From NCBI GenBank assembly GCA_019186825.1, contig JABARP010000002.1:1-64000 (forward strand): DNA of 64,000 nucleotides, read 5' to 3'. How positions within the stretch are numbered: the stretch's first letter is position 1; every line of letters starts with the position of its first letter. Below the pieces are notes generated by a model, which was not told the DNA's origin, did no database searches, and was given only the letters and a program-made list of their open reading frames with translations. Source of the stretch: Pyrinomonadaceae bacterium. Lineage in GTDB: Bacteria; Acidobacteriota; Blastocatellia; Pyrinomonadales; Pyrinomonadaceae. The translations under genes and the position numbers were made by a program. Positions 16,713 through 28,470 of this stretch are shown piece after piece.

Positions 16713-18188
16713 TTATGCGGTCAAAAATCCTTCACCGAACATATTCCCGCGGCCGAGTATCCCTCGCGGATCGAGGGCACGCTTCACCTCGGCCATTTCA
16801 TTCAAATAACGCTCGCCCATCATCGCGGCGAGGTATTTCCGCTTCAACTTTCCGATGCCGTGCTCAGCAGAGACACATCCGCCAAGCATTATCGCCTGTG
16901 CAATGCATCGTCCGTAAATATGCCGCGAACGCGTCGCCTCGTCTTCTGTTTTTGGAAGGAGATTTGCGTGAAGATGAGCGTCGCCAATATGTCCGAAGAT
17001 CACGTATTCGATTCCGCTCGCGTCAAGAGTTTCTTTATAAAACCTCAGAAATCCCTCGAACTTATCATCCGGCACGGCCATATCCGTGCCGATCTTTTTC
17101 TGCTTATTCTTTACGACACGCTCATTTACCGAAACCGGCAGCGAATGGCGAAACTCGCGCATCTTCGCAAGATCCTGCTCGTTGGTCGTAAACCACGATG
17201 CATCCTGTGCGGCGTTATGCTTTTCGAGCAGCTCATTCCACGCCGAAAGGAGTGCGTCCTCATTCTCGGACGTCGTTTCCTGTTCAAAGAAAATCGCGCC
17301 GGCCATTCCCGAAGGGGTCTCGGGGAATTTCTCCCCGATGAACGCAAGCGAATTCGCATCAAAATATTCGAGAAGCACCGCTTCAATATCGGAGCCCGGC
17401 GTCCGCGAACGTTCTCGTGCCTCATCGACAAACGCAAGCAGATCTTTCGCCTTTTCAAAAAAGACGATGCCGCTAAAGAACCCTTTCGGTTTTTCAAGCA
17501 GCGACAATGTCGCCTCAACAACGACACCGAGTGTGCCTTCGCTTCCGATAAAAAGGTCGATCGCGTCCAAATTGTCAGAGTTGAAATAGCCGCTGACATT
17601 CTTCCTGACATTCGGCCGTTGGTATGTCGGAACTCGTATATCGATCGCACGGCCATTCTCTGTTACGACACGCAGCACTGAATCAACCGCGATCGCTTCA
17701 CCTCGCCGGATCGAAAGAAAGTCGCCGTCCGCAAGGGCGATACGAAGTCCCCGCACGTATTCCCGCGTAGCACCGTACTTGAAGCTCCTCGCACCCGAAG
17801 CATTCGTCGCAACGGTGCCTCCGATCTGGCAGCTCCATTCCGTCGGATCAGGCGGATAGAAACGCCCGACCCGCTCGACCTCTTTCTGAAAATCACCAAG
17901 AACAACTCCGGGACCAACCGTAGCGGTTCGATTCTCCGGGTCAATCGCAATGGCATTCAGCTTTTCGAGGGATACGACCGTCCCGCCGAACGGGATCGCA
18001 CCGCCGACCGTTCCGGTTCGTGCTCCGGAGACGGTCACGGGTGTGCCATTCGCATTCGCCTCACGCAAGATCTCGGCGACCTGCTCGCTCGTTTCCGGCA
18101 CGAAAAGCCTCTCGGCCGAGCCGCCGGGCATATTGCTCGCATCGGTCAGGTAGTTCTGGAGATCCTCGGTTTGCGTCTTGGCGTGCAT
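16713..18188 (-). CDS. FAD-linked oxidase, D-lactate dehydrogenase/glycolate oxidase GlcD family
   Basis: 491 residues. The N-terminal PCMH-type FAD domain (about 25-205) has VSGARTGTVGGAIP and GGTVATNASGARSFKYGA; the C-terminal FAD-oxidase domain carries the metal/substrate motif HIGDAHLHANL and the end motif EHGIGKLKRKYL. Family members oxidise D-2-hydroxy acids (D-lactate, glycolate, D-2-hydroxyglutarate) and pass electrons to the respiratory chain. MurQ releases D-lactate, and this gene lies only about 2 kb beyond that operon, so using that product is an attractive but unproven link. It appears to be first in a three-gene minus-strand operon (oxidase, HAD, solenoid). Starts at the ATG next to the intergenic gap 18189-18304. 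Confidence 0.9.
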   Translation of the reverse strand: MHAKTQTEDLQNYLTDASNMPGGSAERLFVPETSEQVAEILREANANGTPVTVSGARTGTVGGAIPFGGTVVSLEKLNAIAIDPENRTATVGPGVVLGDFQKEVERVGRFYPPDPTEWSCQIGGTVATNASGARSFKYGATREYVRGLRIALADGDFLSIRRGEAIAVDSVLRVVTENGRAIDIRVPTYQRPNVRKNVSGYFNSDNLDAIDLFIGSEGTLGVVVEATLSLLEKPKGFFSGIVFFEKAKDLLAFVDEARERSRTPGSDIEAVLLEYFDANSLAFIGEKFPETPSGMAGAIFFEQETTSENEDALLSAWNELLEKHNAAQDASWFTTNEQDLAKMREFRHSLPVSVNERVVKNKQKKIGTDMAVPDDKFEGFLRFYKETLDASGIEYVIFGHIGDAHLHANLLPKTEDEATRSRHIYGRCIAQAIMLGGCVSAEHGIGKLKRKYLAAMMGERYLNEMAEVKRALDPRGILGRGNMFGEGFLTA

Positions 18189-18304
18189 AATGAATCTGGC
18201 GGATTTCTCTTGTAAATTCTAACGAAGACGCGGCCTACTTCATAACGGGAAACACAACTCCGAACCATGGGCAGATCACCCACCCACGTTATGCGGCCAA
18301 ACCG

Positions 18305-19141
18305 CTATTCGATCTTCTTCGAGCGTATTTTTGTCGGAAGGTGTTTGAGATTTTCTGAAGTTACAACCTTTCTGCCGGTTTTTTCTTCAATTTCTTTTCG
18401 GGTATTTCCGGCGATCTGTCCGCCTTCGGCAGCAACAAGTTGATTTTGTCTCAATCCTTTTGGTTTTTTCTTTTTCGAGATCTCCGTTGTCGTCGCCTCG
18501 GCTAGCATGTTCAGAACCAATTCGAGATTCGTCATATTATCCCGGAGGTTCTCGGTTTTCAGACCCTTTAGCTTTTTGTACTCGCGCGTGGTCAGCCCCG
18601 ACCAGCCTTTTGTGATCACATCGGTCAGGATCGCATATTCCTGACCTTTCTTAACGCCCCGTTCATCCCATTCGTCGGTCAATTCCTTTCTAACTTCGAT
18701 GCTTTTTAATCGCTGATTTATCCACTCTTTGGTATAGCCTTTCTTCAGATAGGCTTCCATTAAGCGGTCGATGCCTTTTTCGGGATCGTCGATCTCATCG
18801 ATACGCTCGCGTCCGACTTGAGCAAGCCACAACTTGAACGGCTCGGCTTTTGGCGACGGTATGGACTGAATAAGGCGAAACAGTTGCTCCGTGTCTGCAA
18901 CATCGGTAAGCCGCATTTTCCCGTCCGCCGCAAGCATTTTCAAACCGTGACATTTTGTCACGGTTTCATTACCTTCCTTCTTCAAGCGCTCCTTCAGCTT
19001 GCGCCAATATGCGTTTGGATCAACACTGCCCGTCAAAACCGCAACCGCATCAACGATGGAGAAATACCACTTTTCCTTCTCTTCATCCCAAGCGGTTCGA
19101 ACCCGAGCCCCTTGAAAGAGTTTTATCGCATCCGATTTCAT
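18305..19141 (-). CDS. Bro-N (BRO/antirepressor-like) domain protein
   Basis: 278 residues. The N-terminal Bro-N-like domain (about 1-110, WYFSIVDAVAVLTGSVDPNAYW and RLTDVADTEQLFRLIQSIPS) is followed by a conserved middle (AEPFKLWLAQVGRERIDEI, WINQRLKSIEVRKELTDEWD) and a basic C-terminal part ending in KIRSKKIE. Closely similar full-length proteins are widespread as single genes in many phyla and in phages, with a distant resemblance to E. coli DinD. The N-terminal domain is DNA-binding in phage antirepressors. It starts seven bases from the uvrB stop on the same strand, which could mean co-transcription with a DNA-repair gene, but patchy distribution points to horizontal acquisition. No integrase or phage gene is nearby. 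Confidence 0.85.
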   Translation of the reverse strand: MKSDAIKLFQGARVRTAWDEEKEKWYFSIVDAVAVLTGSVDPNAYWRKLKERLKKEGNETVTKCHGLKMLAADGKMRLTDVADTEQLFRLIQSIPSPKAEPFKLWLAQVGRERIDEIDDPEKGIDRLMEAYLKKGYTKEWINQRLKSIEVRKELTDEWDERGVKKGQEYAILTDVITKGWSGLTTREYKKLKGLKTENLRDNMTNLELVLNMLAEATTTEISKKKKPKGLRQNQLVAAEGGQIAGNTRKEIEEKTGRKVVTSENLKHLPTKIRSKKIE

Positions 19142-19148
19142 GATCGTT

Positions 19149-21137
<1,989 letters not shown>

Positions 21138-21166
21138 ACTTTCATCATACAACAAACGACAGGCGC

Positions 21167-21204
21167 AAAAAAGCCGCCCATTCGTTGATCGAAAAAGCGG
21201 CCTT
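21167..21204 (-). terminator. Probable rho-independent terminator of the HEAT-repeat gene
   Basis: On the minus strand a GGCCGC arm and a GGCGGC arm can pair over a loop of about 20 bases, followed by TTTTTTG. It lies about 25 bases after the stop at 21230 and just before uvrB. Confidence 0.55.
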
Positions 21205-21229
21205 TTGGTCCCTATCCGTCGTCGTCGAG

Positions 21230-22456
21230 CTACGCAGCGACGGCCTCGCCGATCTCCTCAAGATCCTTGAGCCTTTCCTTTATCTCGTCCGAATAGCACT
21301 CTTCACCGAGCGCTTTGAACGCCTCGATGGAATCCGGTTCGGCAACGACCGCAGCGACGTGAATAAGTGCAAGCCGGACGCGATCGTCCTTTGTTGCCTT
21401 GAAAACATCGATTATCGGCTGAACTTCGCCGGCCTTAAGAACAAGAGCGACAAGAGCAAATGTCTCGTACGCGATCTTCATATCCTGATGGATCAAACGA
21501 TCTATCGACTTCCGCAGAATATCGGATTCGATCGCAGCCTTGGCCGCCATGCTGATCCGGAACTTATCGTCAGTATTGATGATGCGCTTCCATGCTTCCG
21601 CTCGGTCGAAACTAAGTCGGAAAAGGCCGCGTGCGGCCGCCGCCCGAACCTCGCGGGTCGGGTCGGCACAAGCAAGCAGTATCGTCTCAAAGACAGATTC
21701 GTGGTCGAATTCGGCAAGCGCCGTAACGGCCTTTGAGCGAATGTTGGCCGAAAGGTCGTAAAGTGCCATTTGCGAGAGTCCTTCGACCGCGTTTCGGGTT
21801 TTGAATTTCGCGAGGATCTTTACTGCCAGCTCGCGAAATGCCTCTTCTTCTTCATTTTCATCATGCGCCTGATCGACAGCACTGAGCAGGTCCGGATCGT
21901 ACCCGACCGGAAGCTTGTCGAAAGGCCTTGCTTCTGTGATCTGAATAAAAGAATGTACAGGGAGCTGAGAATATTGATATTTGCGGAGCTTCTCCTGATA
22001 AGCTCGCGCCGCCGTTAGCGTATCAACGCTGGCAAGAGACGGCCGGGGTTTGCTCGCCCTGCTCGGCCGTGTTTTTGCCCGACGGTCATCCCCACTACGC
22101 CTTTCGGCTTTCGGGCCGACGACCTTTTTCTGTTTTTTCGGCTTCTTGGATCCTCTGAACCAAGCGATCTCTTCATCGCCATCGACGTCGTGATGGGCCG
22201 CCGTCCAGGGCTGTCCGTCCTCTACATCAGTTTGCTCGCCGTCGGGCTGAGCTTGTTTACTGCGCTGCCACAGAAAATATGAGAGTCCGATAAGGCCAGC
22301 CGCAAGCAGCAAATAGCTGATCCAGGTCCAAAGACCGCCGCCTTCGTCGGCCGCCGGTGCGGGCTTTGCTGCTTGAAATGCAAATACGTTGCCGGCAAGC
22401 ATACAGCCGGCAGTTAAAGCTGGAAGTAACTTTTTAATAATAGAAGAATTGGTCAT
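21230..22456 (-). CDS. Membrane-anchored HEAT-repeat protein
   Basis: 408 residues from ATG at 22456; a longer reading from a TTG at 22483 is less likely because the signal peptide begins at this ATG ([20 protein letters not shown]). After the signal peptide comes one transmembrane helix ([20 protein letters not shown], about 50-70), a basic, low-complexity linker ([21 protein letters not shown], shortened) and a C-terminal array of HEAT-like helical repeats (about 200-400: [49 protein letters not shown]). HEAT arrays mediate protein contacts; the function is unknown. A single gene followed by a terminator and then uvrB. Confidence 0.82.
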   Translation of the reverse strand: MTNSSIIKKLLPALTAGCMLAGNVFAFQAAKPAPAADEGGGLWTWISYLLLAAGLIGLSYFLWQRSKQAQPDGEQTDVEDGQPWTAAHHDVDGDEEIAWFRGSKKPKKQKKVVGPKAERRSGDDRRAKTRPSRASKPRPSLASVDTLTAARAYQEKLRKYQYSQLPVHSFIQITEARPFDKLPVGYDPDLLSAVDQAHDENEEEEAFRELAVKILAKFKTRNAVEGLSQMALYDLSANIRSKAVTALAEFDHESVFETILLACADPTREVRAAAARGLFRLSFDRAEAWKRIINTDDKFRISMAAKAAIESDILRKSIDRLIHQDMKIAYETFALVALVLKAGEVQPIIDVFKATKDDRVRLALIHVAAVVAEPDSIEAFKALGEECYSDEIKERLKDLEEIGEAVAA

Positions 22457-22714
22457 CTCAAAAATGCGGGAAGAAGGTTCCAATTAGCGAAGCAAACTGT
22501 CAGTTCAAAAAGGGGTGTGAAGGTAGCGCGCCCTAGTGGGGACTCCCCAAAATCATCGTTTTGGGGCCGTTTTTTATTATGCACTATATCTTCCTGTTTG
22601 TCATCAAAAATCTTCAACCGTGTTAATAGATGTATAACCTCGTGAGAATTCCAGAGCTTTTTTCGTGACTTTGCGTTTAGAGTTAAAGAGAGCATAATAT
22701 TGGTTTGTTCGGAT
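22457..22714 (+). promoter_or_regulatory. purC upstream region with candidate sigma-70-type promoter
   Basis: The 258-base gap between the divergent HEAT-repeat gene and purC holds a possible promoter for purC: TTGCGT at 22671-22676 and CATAAT at 22693-22698 with a 16-base spacer, which would give a leader of about 10 bases. It also contains the strong terminator-like hairpin listed separately. I see no recognisable purine riboswitch core. Confidence 0.35.
22545..22575 (+). terminator. Strong intrinsic-terminator hairpin upstream of purC
   Basis: CCCCAAAA (22545-22552) and TTTTGGGG (22559-22566) form a perfect eight-base stem around a six-base loop, followed by CCG and six T residues. It has plus orientation, but no plus-strand gene lies upstream, since the neighbouring gene reads away. 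It could end an unannotated small RNA, attenuate purC from a far-upstream promoter, or stop antisense transcription. Confidence 0.6.
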
Positions 22715-23611
22715 ATGACCGCAACCGCAACACTCTCAACCAGCGAGATCCCAGGCTTAAAATTGGTCCATCGAGGCAAGGTCCGAGATGTATACGAGGT
22801 CGATGAGGAGCGCCTGCTTCTTGTCGCCACCGACCGTCTCTCAGCATTTGACTGTGTTCTGCCGACGCCGATCGAAAAGAAAGGCGCGGTTCTAACACAA
22901 CTCTCTGCCTTTTGGTTCAAGAAGTTCGCCAACATTGTCCCGAACCATCTGATCACTGCCGACACGGCAGAGATGCCGGAGCCGATCGCCAGCGACCCGA
23001 AACTCGCCGGTCGCTGCAGCTTGGTGCGGAGGACCGAGGTGATCCCATTTGAGTGCGTAGTTCGCGGCTACCTCGAAGGCTCTGGCTGGAAGGATTACAA
23101 GGCAACCGGAAGCGTTTCGGGACACAGCCTGCCGAAAGGCCTTATGCAATGCGATCGCCTTCTCGAACCGATCTTTACACCTGCGACCAAAGCCGCCGCC
23201 GGCCATGACGAGAATATCACTGGACTCGAATTCAAAGCCGCCGTCGGGGCGGAAACGGCCGCAACACTAAAGGCCGCATCGAAAAAACTCTACATCGCGG
23301 CCGCTGAATACGCACTCGAGAAAGGCATTATCATCGCCGACACAAAGTTCGAGTTCGGTATTGACGCAGAGGGCAATATTCTGCTCATTGATGAGATCTT
23401 GACGCCCGATTCATCAAGATTTTGGGATGCCGGAAAATACGAGGCCGGGCACGCTCAGCCTTCGTTCGACAAGCAGTTCGTCCGCGAGTATCTCGAAACC
23501 CTCGACTGGGACAAAACTCCGCCCGCACCGCCTCTGCCGCCCGAGATCGCCGAAGCCACAAGCCAGCGATACCTCGACGCCTATTACATACTCACAGGCA
23601 AGGCTTTGTAG
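22715..23611 (+). CDS. purC: Phosphoribosylaminoimidazole-succinocarboxamide synthase (SAICAR synthetase)
   Basis: 298 residues from ATG at 22715; an upstream TTG at 22700 is disfavoured. It is the long, about 300-residue form, like yeast Ade1. Signatures: HRGKVRDVYEV (phosphate-binding loop), VATDRLSAFD, ECVVRGYLEGSGWKDY and LIDEILTPDSSRFW. It joins aspartate to CAIR with ATP in step 8 of purine synthesis. It stands alone, with no other pur gene near. It converges on the MOSC gene, 55 bases apart. Confidence 0.97.
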   Translation: MTATATLSTSEIPGLKLVHRGKVRDVYEVDEERLLLVATDRLSAFDCVLPTPIEKKGAVLTQLSAFWFKKFANIVPNHLITADTAEMPEPIASDPKLAGRCSLVRRTEVIPFECVVRGYLEGSGWKDYKATGSVSGHSLPKGLMQCDRLLEPIFTPATKAAAGHDENITGLEFKAAVGAETAATLKAASKKLYIAAAEYALEKGIIIADTKFEFGIDAEGNILLIDEILTPDSSRFWDAGKYEAGHAQPSFDKQFVREYLETLDWDKTPPAPPLPPEIAEATSQRYLDAYYILTGKAL

Positions 23612-23666
23612 TTAACGACTGGATCGCCGATCTTCCATCGTCGCACGGGAATAAGGATTTCCGCGC

Positions 23667-24509
23667 CTACTTTCGGTCCATCTCGACCGGCGGATCGTGA
23701 TAGATATCGACCTCAACACTATCGCCGACGCTGACAGTACCCGCCGCAGCCTCTGCGATCAGATTTTGCCCGAAGAATGCACCGCGTTTTCCGTCCAGTA
23801 CGCCGCCGCGGTATTTGGAAAGAGTAAGCAGCGGATCTTTGCCGGCGACCGTACCCGTAGCGGGATCGATCGTCGTAACGACGCATCGGCCTTTTAGCTT
23901 CACGCCGTAAAACGTATTCGCACCGATCCGAAACTGCCTCCAACGGTCTTCTTCGTAAGGCTCGCTTCCCTTTACAACAAAATTCGGCCGAAAGCGTTTC
24001 ATCCCGACGGGCTCGGCAAGCTGCGCGTTGAGGTCCGTAAGCGATGCCTCGCCTATCAGCAAGAAAGGATATCCGTCCGCGAAACTCACGATATCGCTGT
24101 CTCTGAGGCGATATTTTTCGCTCACTTCCCTTCGCGAACTCGCAGGCATACGCACAAGCCGGAGACGCCTACCCAAAACGTCGCTGAACCATTCGTTGAT
24201 CGCGTCGCCGTAGAATTCACCCGGAACTGTGCTCGAAAAGACCGTCACCGGCCGCGAAACCGCGCCTTCCGGTTCGAGTTCGAACATTTGAGAGCCGAAG
24301 CCGTCGCAACTCACCATCAGACCGCGAGCATCGATCGCAACGTCGATCAAAGACATCCGCGGCAAAACACGCTGCGTAACGAAGCTGTCGTTCTCATCAA
24401 CCAGCATCCAGCGTCGGTCGTTTTTAAGGCCGCGGTCATCGATCTCCGCAGTTTGAAGGGAGATCCCGCGAAGGGATTTGATCGGGTAAATGTTAATTTC
24501 GGAAAGGAT
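23667..24509 (-). CDS. MOSC domain protein (YcbX-like)
   Basis: 280 residues from ATG at 24509, where the family N-terminus (LSEINIYPIKSLRGISLQ) begins; the frame stays open upstream for 25 codons without a better start. The N-terminal MOSC_N beta-barrel (about 1-120) is followed by the MOSC domain (about 125-270) with RFRPNFVVKG, RCVVTTIDPATG and GQNLIAEAAAGTVSVGD. MOSC proteins handle sulfur or molybdenum-cofactor-dependent reduction of N-hydroxylated compounds (YcbX, mARC). The conserved Cys of RCVVTT is present. No ferredoxin domain follows, unlike E. coli YcbX. It is divergent from groES; its start lies about 50 bases from the groES promoter. Confidence 0.88.
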   Translation of the reverse strand: MLSEINIYPIKSLRGISLQTAEIDDRGLKNDRRWMLVDENDSFVTQRVLPRMSLIDVAIDARGLMVSCDGFGSQMFELEPEGAVSRPVTVFSSTVPGEFYGDAINEWFSDVLGRRLRLVRMPASSRREVSEKYRLRDSDIVSFADGYPFLLIGEASLTDLNAQLAEPVGMKRFRPNFVVKGSEPYEEDRWRQFRIGANTFYGVKLKGRCVVTTIDPATGTVAGKDPLLTLSKYRGGVLDGKRGAFFGQNLIAEAAAGTVSVGDSVEVDIYHDPPVEMDRK

Positions 24510-24560
24510 CATAATCTTGACAATACCATTATCAAGTTTTCTAAATATCTCGCCACCAAG

Positions 24561-24614
24561 TTGACACCGCGAGGTGGAATTCATATACTAGCACTCTTGA
24601 GCCACGACTGCTAA
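24561..24614 (+). promoter_or_regulatory. groESL promoter overlapped by a CIRCE (HrcA) operator
   Basis: A near-consensus promoter is visible: TTGACA (24561-24566), a 17-base spacer and TATACT (24584-24589). The operator follows immediately: CTAGCACTC (24588-24596), exactly nine spacer bases, and GACTGCTAA (24606-24614). The CIRCE consensus is TTAGCACTC-N9-GAGTGCTAA, so the left arm has one change and the right arm one. HrcA binding here would cover the -10 box and start site, giving heat-inducible control. Confidence 0.9.
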
Positions 24615-24690
24615 AACCTCGAGTTTTGCTCTGTAGAAGCTCAGGACAGCTATTTTATTAAATTATTAAGATAGAAGGAGTTAACGACCT

Positions 24691-25005
24691 ATGGCAACAA
24701 ACATCACACCGCTCCACGATCGCGTTATCATCAAGCGCATCGAGGACAGCGTAAACCAGACGGCCGGCGGACTTTTCATCCCCGACACCGCAAAGGAAAA
24801 ACCGCAAGAAGGCGAAGTTATCGCCGCCGGTGCAGGCAAGTATAAAGAAGACGGCACGCGTCAGGCCCTCGACGTCAAGGCGGGCGACCGTGTACTTTTC
24901 GGCAAATATTCGGGCAGCGAGATCAAACTCGACGGCGAAGAATTCATCATTATGCGTGAGGACGAGATCCTCGGCATCATCAACCGCGCAGGAGCTGCTG
25001 CGTAA
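24691..25005 (+). CDS. groES: Co-chaperonin GroES
   Basis: 104 residues. The N-terminus [15 protein letters not shown] and the mobile loop [19 protein letters not shown] are diagnostic. It forms the seven-membered lid on the GroEL folding chamber in the cytoplasm. The Shine-Dalgarno AAGGAG lies about nine bases before the ATG. It is transcribed from the CIRCE-controlled promoter with groEL. Confidence 0.98.
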   Translation: MATNITPLHDRVIIKRIEDSVNQTAGGLFIPDTAKEKPQEGEVIAAGAGKYKEDGTRQALDVKAGDRVLFGKYSGSEIKLDGEEFIIMREDEILGIINRAGAAA

Positions 25006-26745
<1,740 letters not shown>

Positions 26746-26817
26746 CCCTGTACCGCACGCCTCTCACGTGCCTCAGTGTCCGTAGCCCACACGTGAATAA
26801 GGGCTCGACCCAAATAC

Positions 26818-26850
26818 AAAAGGCCTCGTCACCCGACGGGGCCTTTTCTT
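26818..26850 (+). terminator. Rho-independent terminator of groESL
   Basis: AAAAGGCCTCGTC-ACCC-GACGGGGCCTTTTCTTT: a nine-base stem (one G-U pair) with a four-base loop and a T-rich tail, 73 bases after the groEL stop. Confidence 0.9.
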
Positions 26851-26885
26851 TACCACCGCTTTTTTGAAGATGCGGTTTTAGCTTA

Positions 26886-27016
26886 GCCACGTCGTTTACG
26901 GCGTGGTAAACCCGCCGAAACATAGACCGAGGGCGTTCACGCCCTTCCGCATCGCATAAGCCCGTGAACGGGCTCGATCGATCGTCGCCAACGGTACCAC
27001 GCCATAAATGGCGTGG
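26886..27016. repeat. Cluster of four REP-like palindromes
   Basis: The gap between groEL and the next gene (26746-27332) carries no gene I can support. Besides the terminator it holds four hairpins: 26886-26906 (ccacgtc ... ggcgtgg), 26931-26944 (gggcg ttca cgccc), 26959-26974 (agcccg tgaa cgggct) and 26997-27016 (ccacgcca taaa tggcgtgg). The first and last share the ccacg...cgtgg core and are flanked by ttag/ggcta, and the two middle ones share ttca/tgaa loops, so the set looks like two related pairs. This resembles bacterial REP elements mobilised by RAYT transposases; no transposase is present. Confidence 0.6.
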
Positions 27017-27091
27017 CTATGCGAAGCCGATCGCTTCGGATCAAGGGCCGTGGCAATTCTAAAGACCGCAAGGAGCACTTCGCCCGTGCAA

Positions 27092-27134
27092 TTCTCTGCG
27101 TTCTTTGCGGTCTTCCCTTTGCGCTCTTTGCGTT
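27092..27134 (+). repeat. Degenerate tandem ctttgcg-type heptamer tract
   Basis: Units like ctctgcg, ctttgcg, tttgcgc, ctttgcg recur about every 8-13 bases. Similar tracts are scattered between genes in many bacterial genomes; no function is evident. Confidence 0.4.
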
Positions 27135-27332
27135 TAACTTGTAGGGTCAACGCATTGGCCCCGAAGCGAAACGAGCAAAGCCCGCTGGGCGGAACGAAAA
27201 CCTGAGTCCGGCAATGGCCGGAAAACTTACGTGGTTCGCAAGAATTTTTCGGGAAGATGTATTTTATACGGCAAAAGCGTGATATTATGCGCACGAGTTG
27301 CAGGCCGCGGATCGCGGCTTTTGACGCAAAAG

Positions 27333-27749
27333 ATGGGTTCCGGTTCAAGTCCCTACGAGCTTATCCTCGAATCGCGGGGCGATTATCTCTACGCTCGAGT
27401 TACGGCTGAGAAGATCGATCCGCGAAGCGCAACAGAATATCTTCAGCGGATAGCCGCCGCTTGTTCAAAGGAAAATATCGGCAAGGTGCTGATCGACCGC
27501 AGGATCCCGATGATGATGTCGGACGCGGACAATTATCTACTGATCCTGGATATGACGCGATTCCTCGGACACAAGAAGATCGCATTCGTAAATCCTTTTG
27601 ACGAGATCAACGCGAAAATGGACCTAAGCGAGGTGATGAGTCGCAACCGCAACGCCCCATACCGCGTGTTCAAGACCGAAGAGGCTGCTGTGCGTTGGCT
27701 CGAAGACGACGATTCGATCGACCACGACCTTCACTCAAGCGACGCCTAG
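27333..27749 (+). CDS. Small STAS/SpoIIAA-like protein
   Basis: 138 residues from ATG at 27333; the frame is open from a GTG at 27231, but the upstream part is Cys/Arg-rich and unlike a domain. The alternating beta/alpha pattern (YELILESRGDYLYARV, GKVLIDRRIPMMM, KIAFVNPFDEI, APYRVFKTEEAAVRWLED) matches the SpoIIAA-like/STAS fold found in many small stand-alone proteins. No obvious phosphorylatable Ser of anti-sigma antagonists was identified. It overlaps the converging CAP gene by four bases. Function unknown. Confidence 0.72.
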   Translation: MGSGSSPYELILESRGDYLYARVTAEKIDPRSATEYLQRIAAACSKENIGKVLIDRRIPMMMSDADNYLLILDMTRFLGHKKIAFVNPFDEINAKMDLSEVMSRNRNAPYRVFKTEEAAVRWLEDDDSIDHDLHSSDA

Positions 27750-28342
27750 TATGCCGGTCCGCCCGTATTTCCGGCAGGCGAGTAGTTACAAACGACAAAT
27801 ACGAGCCACTTGTCGGTAAGGTGGCGGTTGATCCCGCAACCGACACTCGTCGTCTCACGCCACATTATCTGCGAATAGTGCGTGCAGACGGTGTCGGGCA
27901 GGCAGTCGCCGCTCTTGGCGTCGTAGTTCGGCTTTTCGTCAAGCCAATCAGGAACGACGGTGCTGATCGGTTCCGAGGCATTGTTCGAAACGAAAAGATT
28001 CTCGCCAACCGACGGATCATCGCGATGGCGGAACTTCCCGGCATTTGCCCATGACTGTGCCATGCTTGCGAGGCCGCAATCCCATTTGAGCGGAGGCAGC
28101 TTCAACGCCATCCGAGCTTTATTGTGATCGGCAAGGATCGCCGCCTGCTCGGTACTTGTCAGCTCACTCTCAACCGAACAATCGCGAGTCCGCATTGCTG
28201 CTTTTGGCTCTCGCTCTTTGACAACCTTCACACGCTTCGCCTTTCCGCGGCTCTGTCCCAAGGCGGTCGCGCTGATCAGCATCATCGCCGCAATGATCAC
28301 GGCAAAGCACGCAGCGTACCGTTGAAATGAAGTTGATGTCAT
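27746..28342 (-). CDS. Secreted CAP-domain (SCP/PR-1-like) protein
   Basis: 198 residues with a signal peptide (hydrophobic residues about 10-29, ending SATALGQ). The CAP domain (about 65-195) shows HNKARMALKLPPLKW, ASMAQSWA, GENLF, the CAP1 motif CTHYSQIMWRETTSVGCG and CAP2 FVVCNYSPAGN. The conserved His and Glu of the CAP cavity are present (H in HNKAR; E in GENLF; H in THYSQ). Four or more cysteines suggest disulfides after export. Bacterial CAP proteins are poorly characterised extracellular proteins. It is a single-gene unit converging on the STAS-like gene. Confidence 0.92.
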   Translation of the reverse strand: MTSTSFQRYAACFAVIIAAMMLISATALGQSRGKAKRVKVVKEREPKAAMRTRDCSVESELTSTEQAAILADHNKARMALKLPPLKWDCGLASMAQSWANAGKFRHRDDPSVGENLFVSNNASEPISTVVPDWLDEKPNYDAKSGDCLPDTVCTHYSQIMWRETTSVGCGINRHLTDKWLVFVVCNYSPAGNTGGPAY

Positions 28343-28470
28343 TTCTCAGTCTCCGGAGCAACCACAGTGGGTGTGTGTTTCGCTCATTCTAGCACACCAA
28401 TGACTCGCAAAGACCTTGACGTTGCCGAAAATGCGATAACGGTGATATTGTCTCGGTTTAGGTGGCAACG

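Noticed and set aside
27335-27355. T-loop-like ggttcaagtcc resembling the 3' half of a tRNA
   Set aside because: No matching acceptor stem, anticodon arm or D arm around it, and it lies in frame inside the STAS-like gene.
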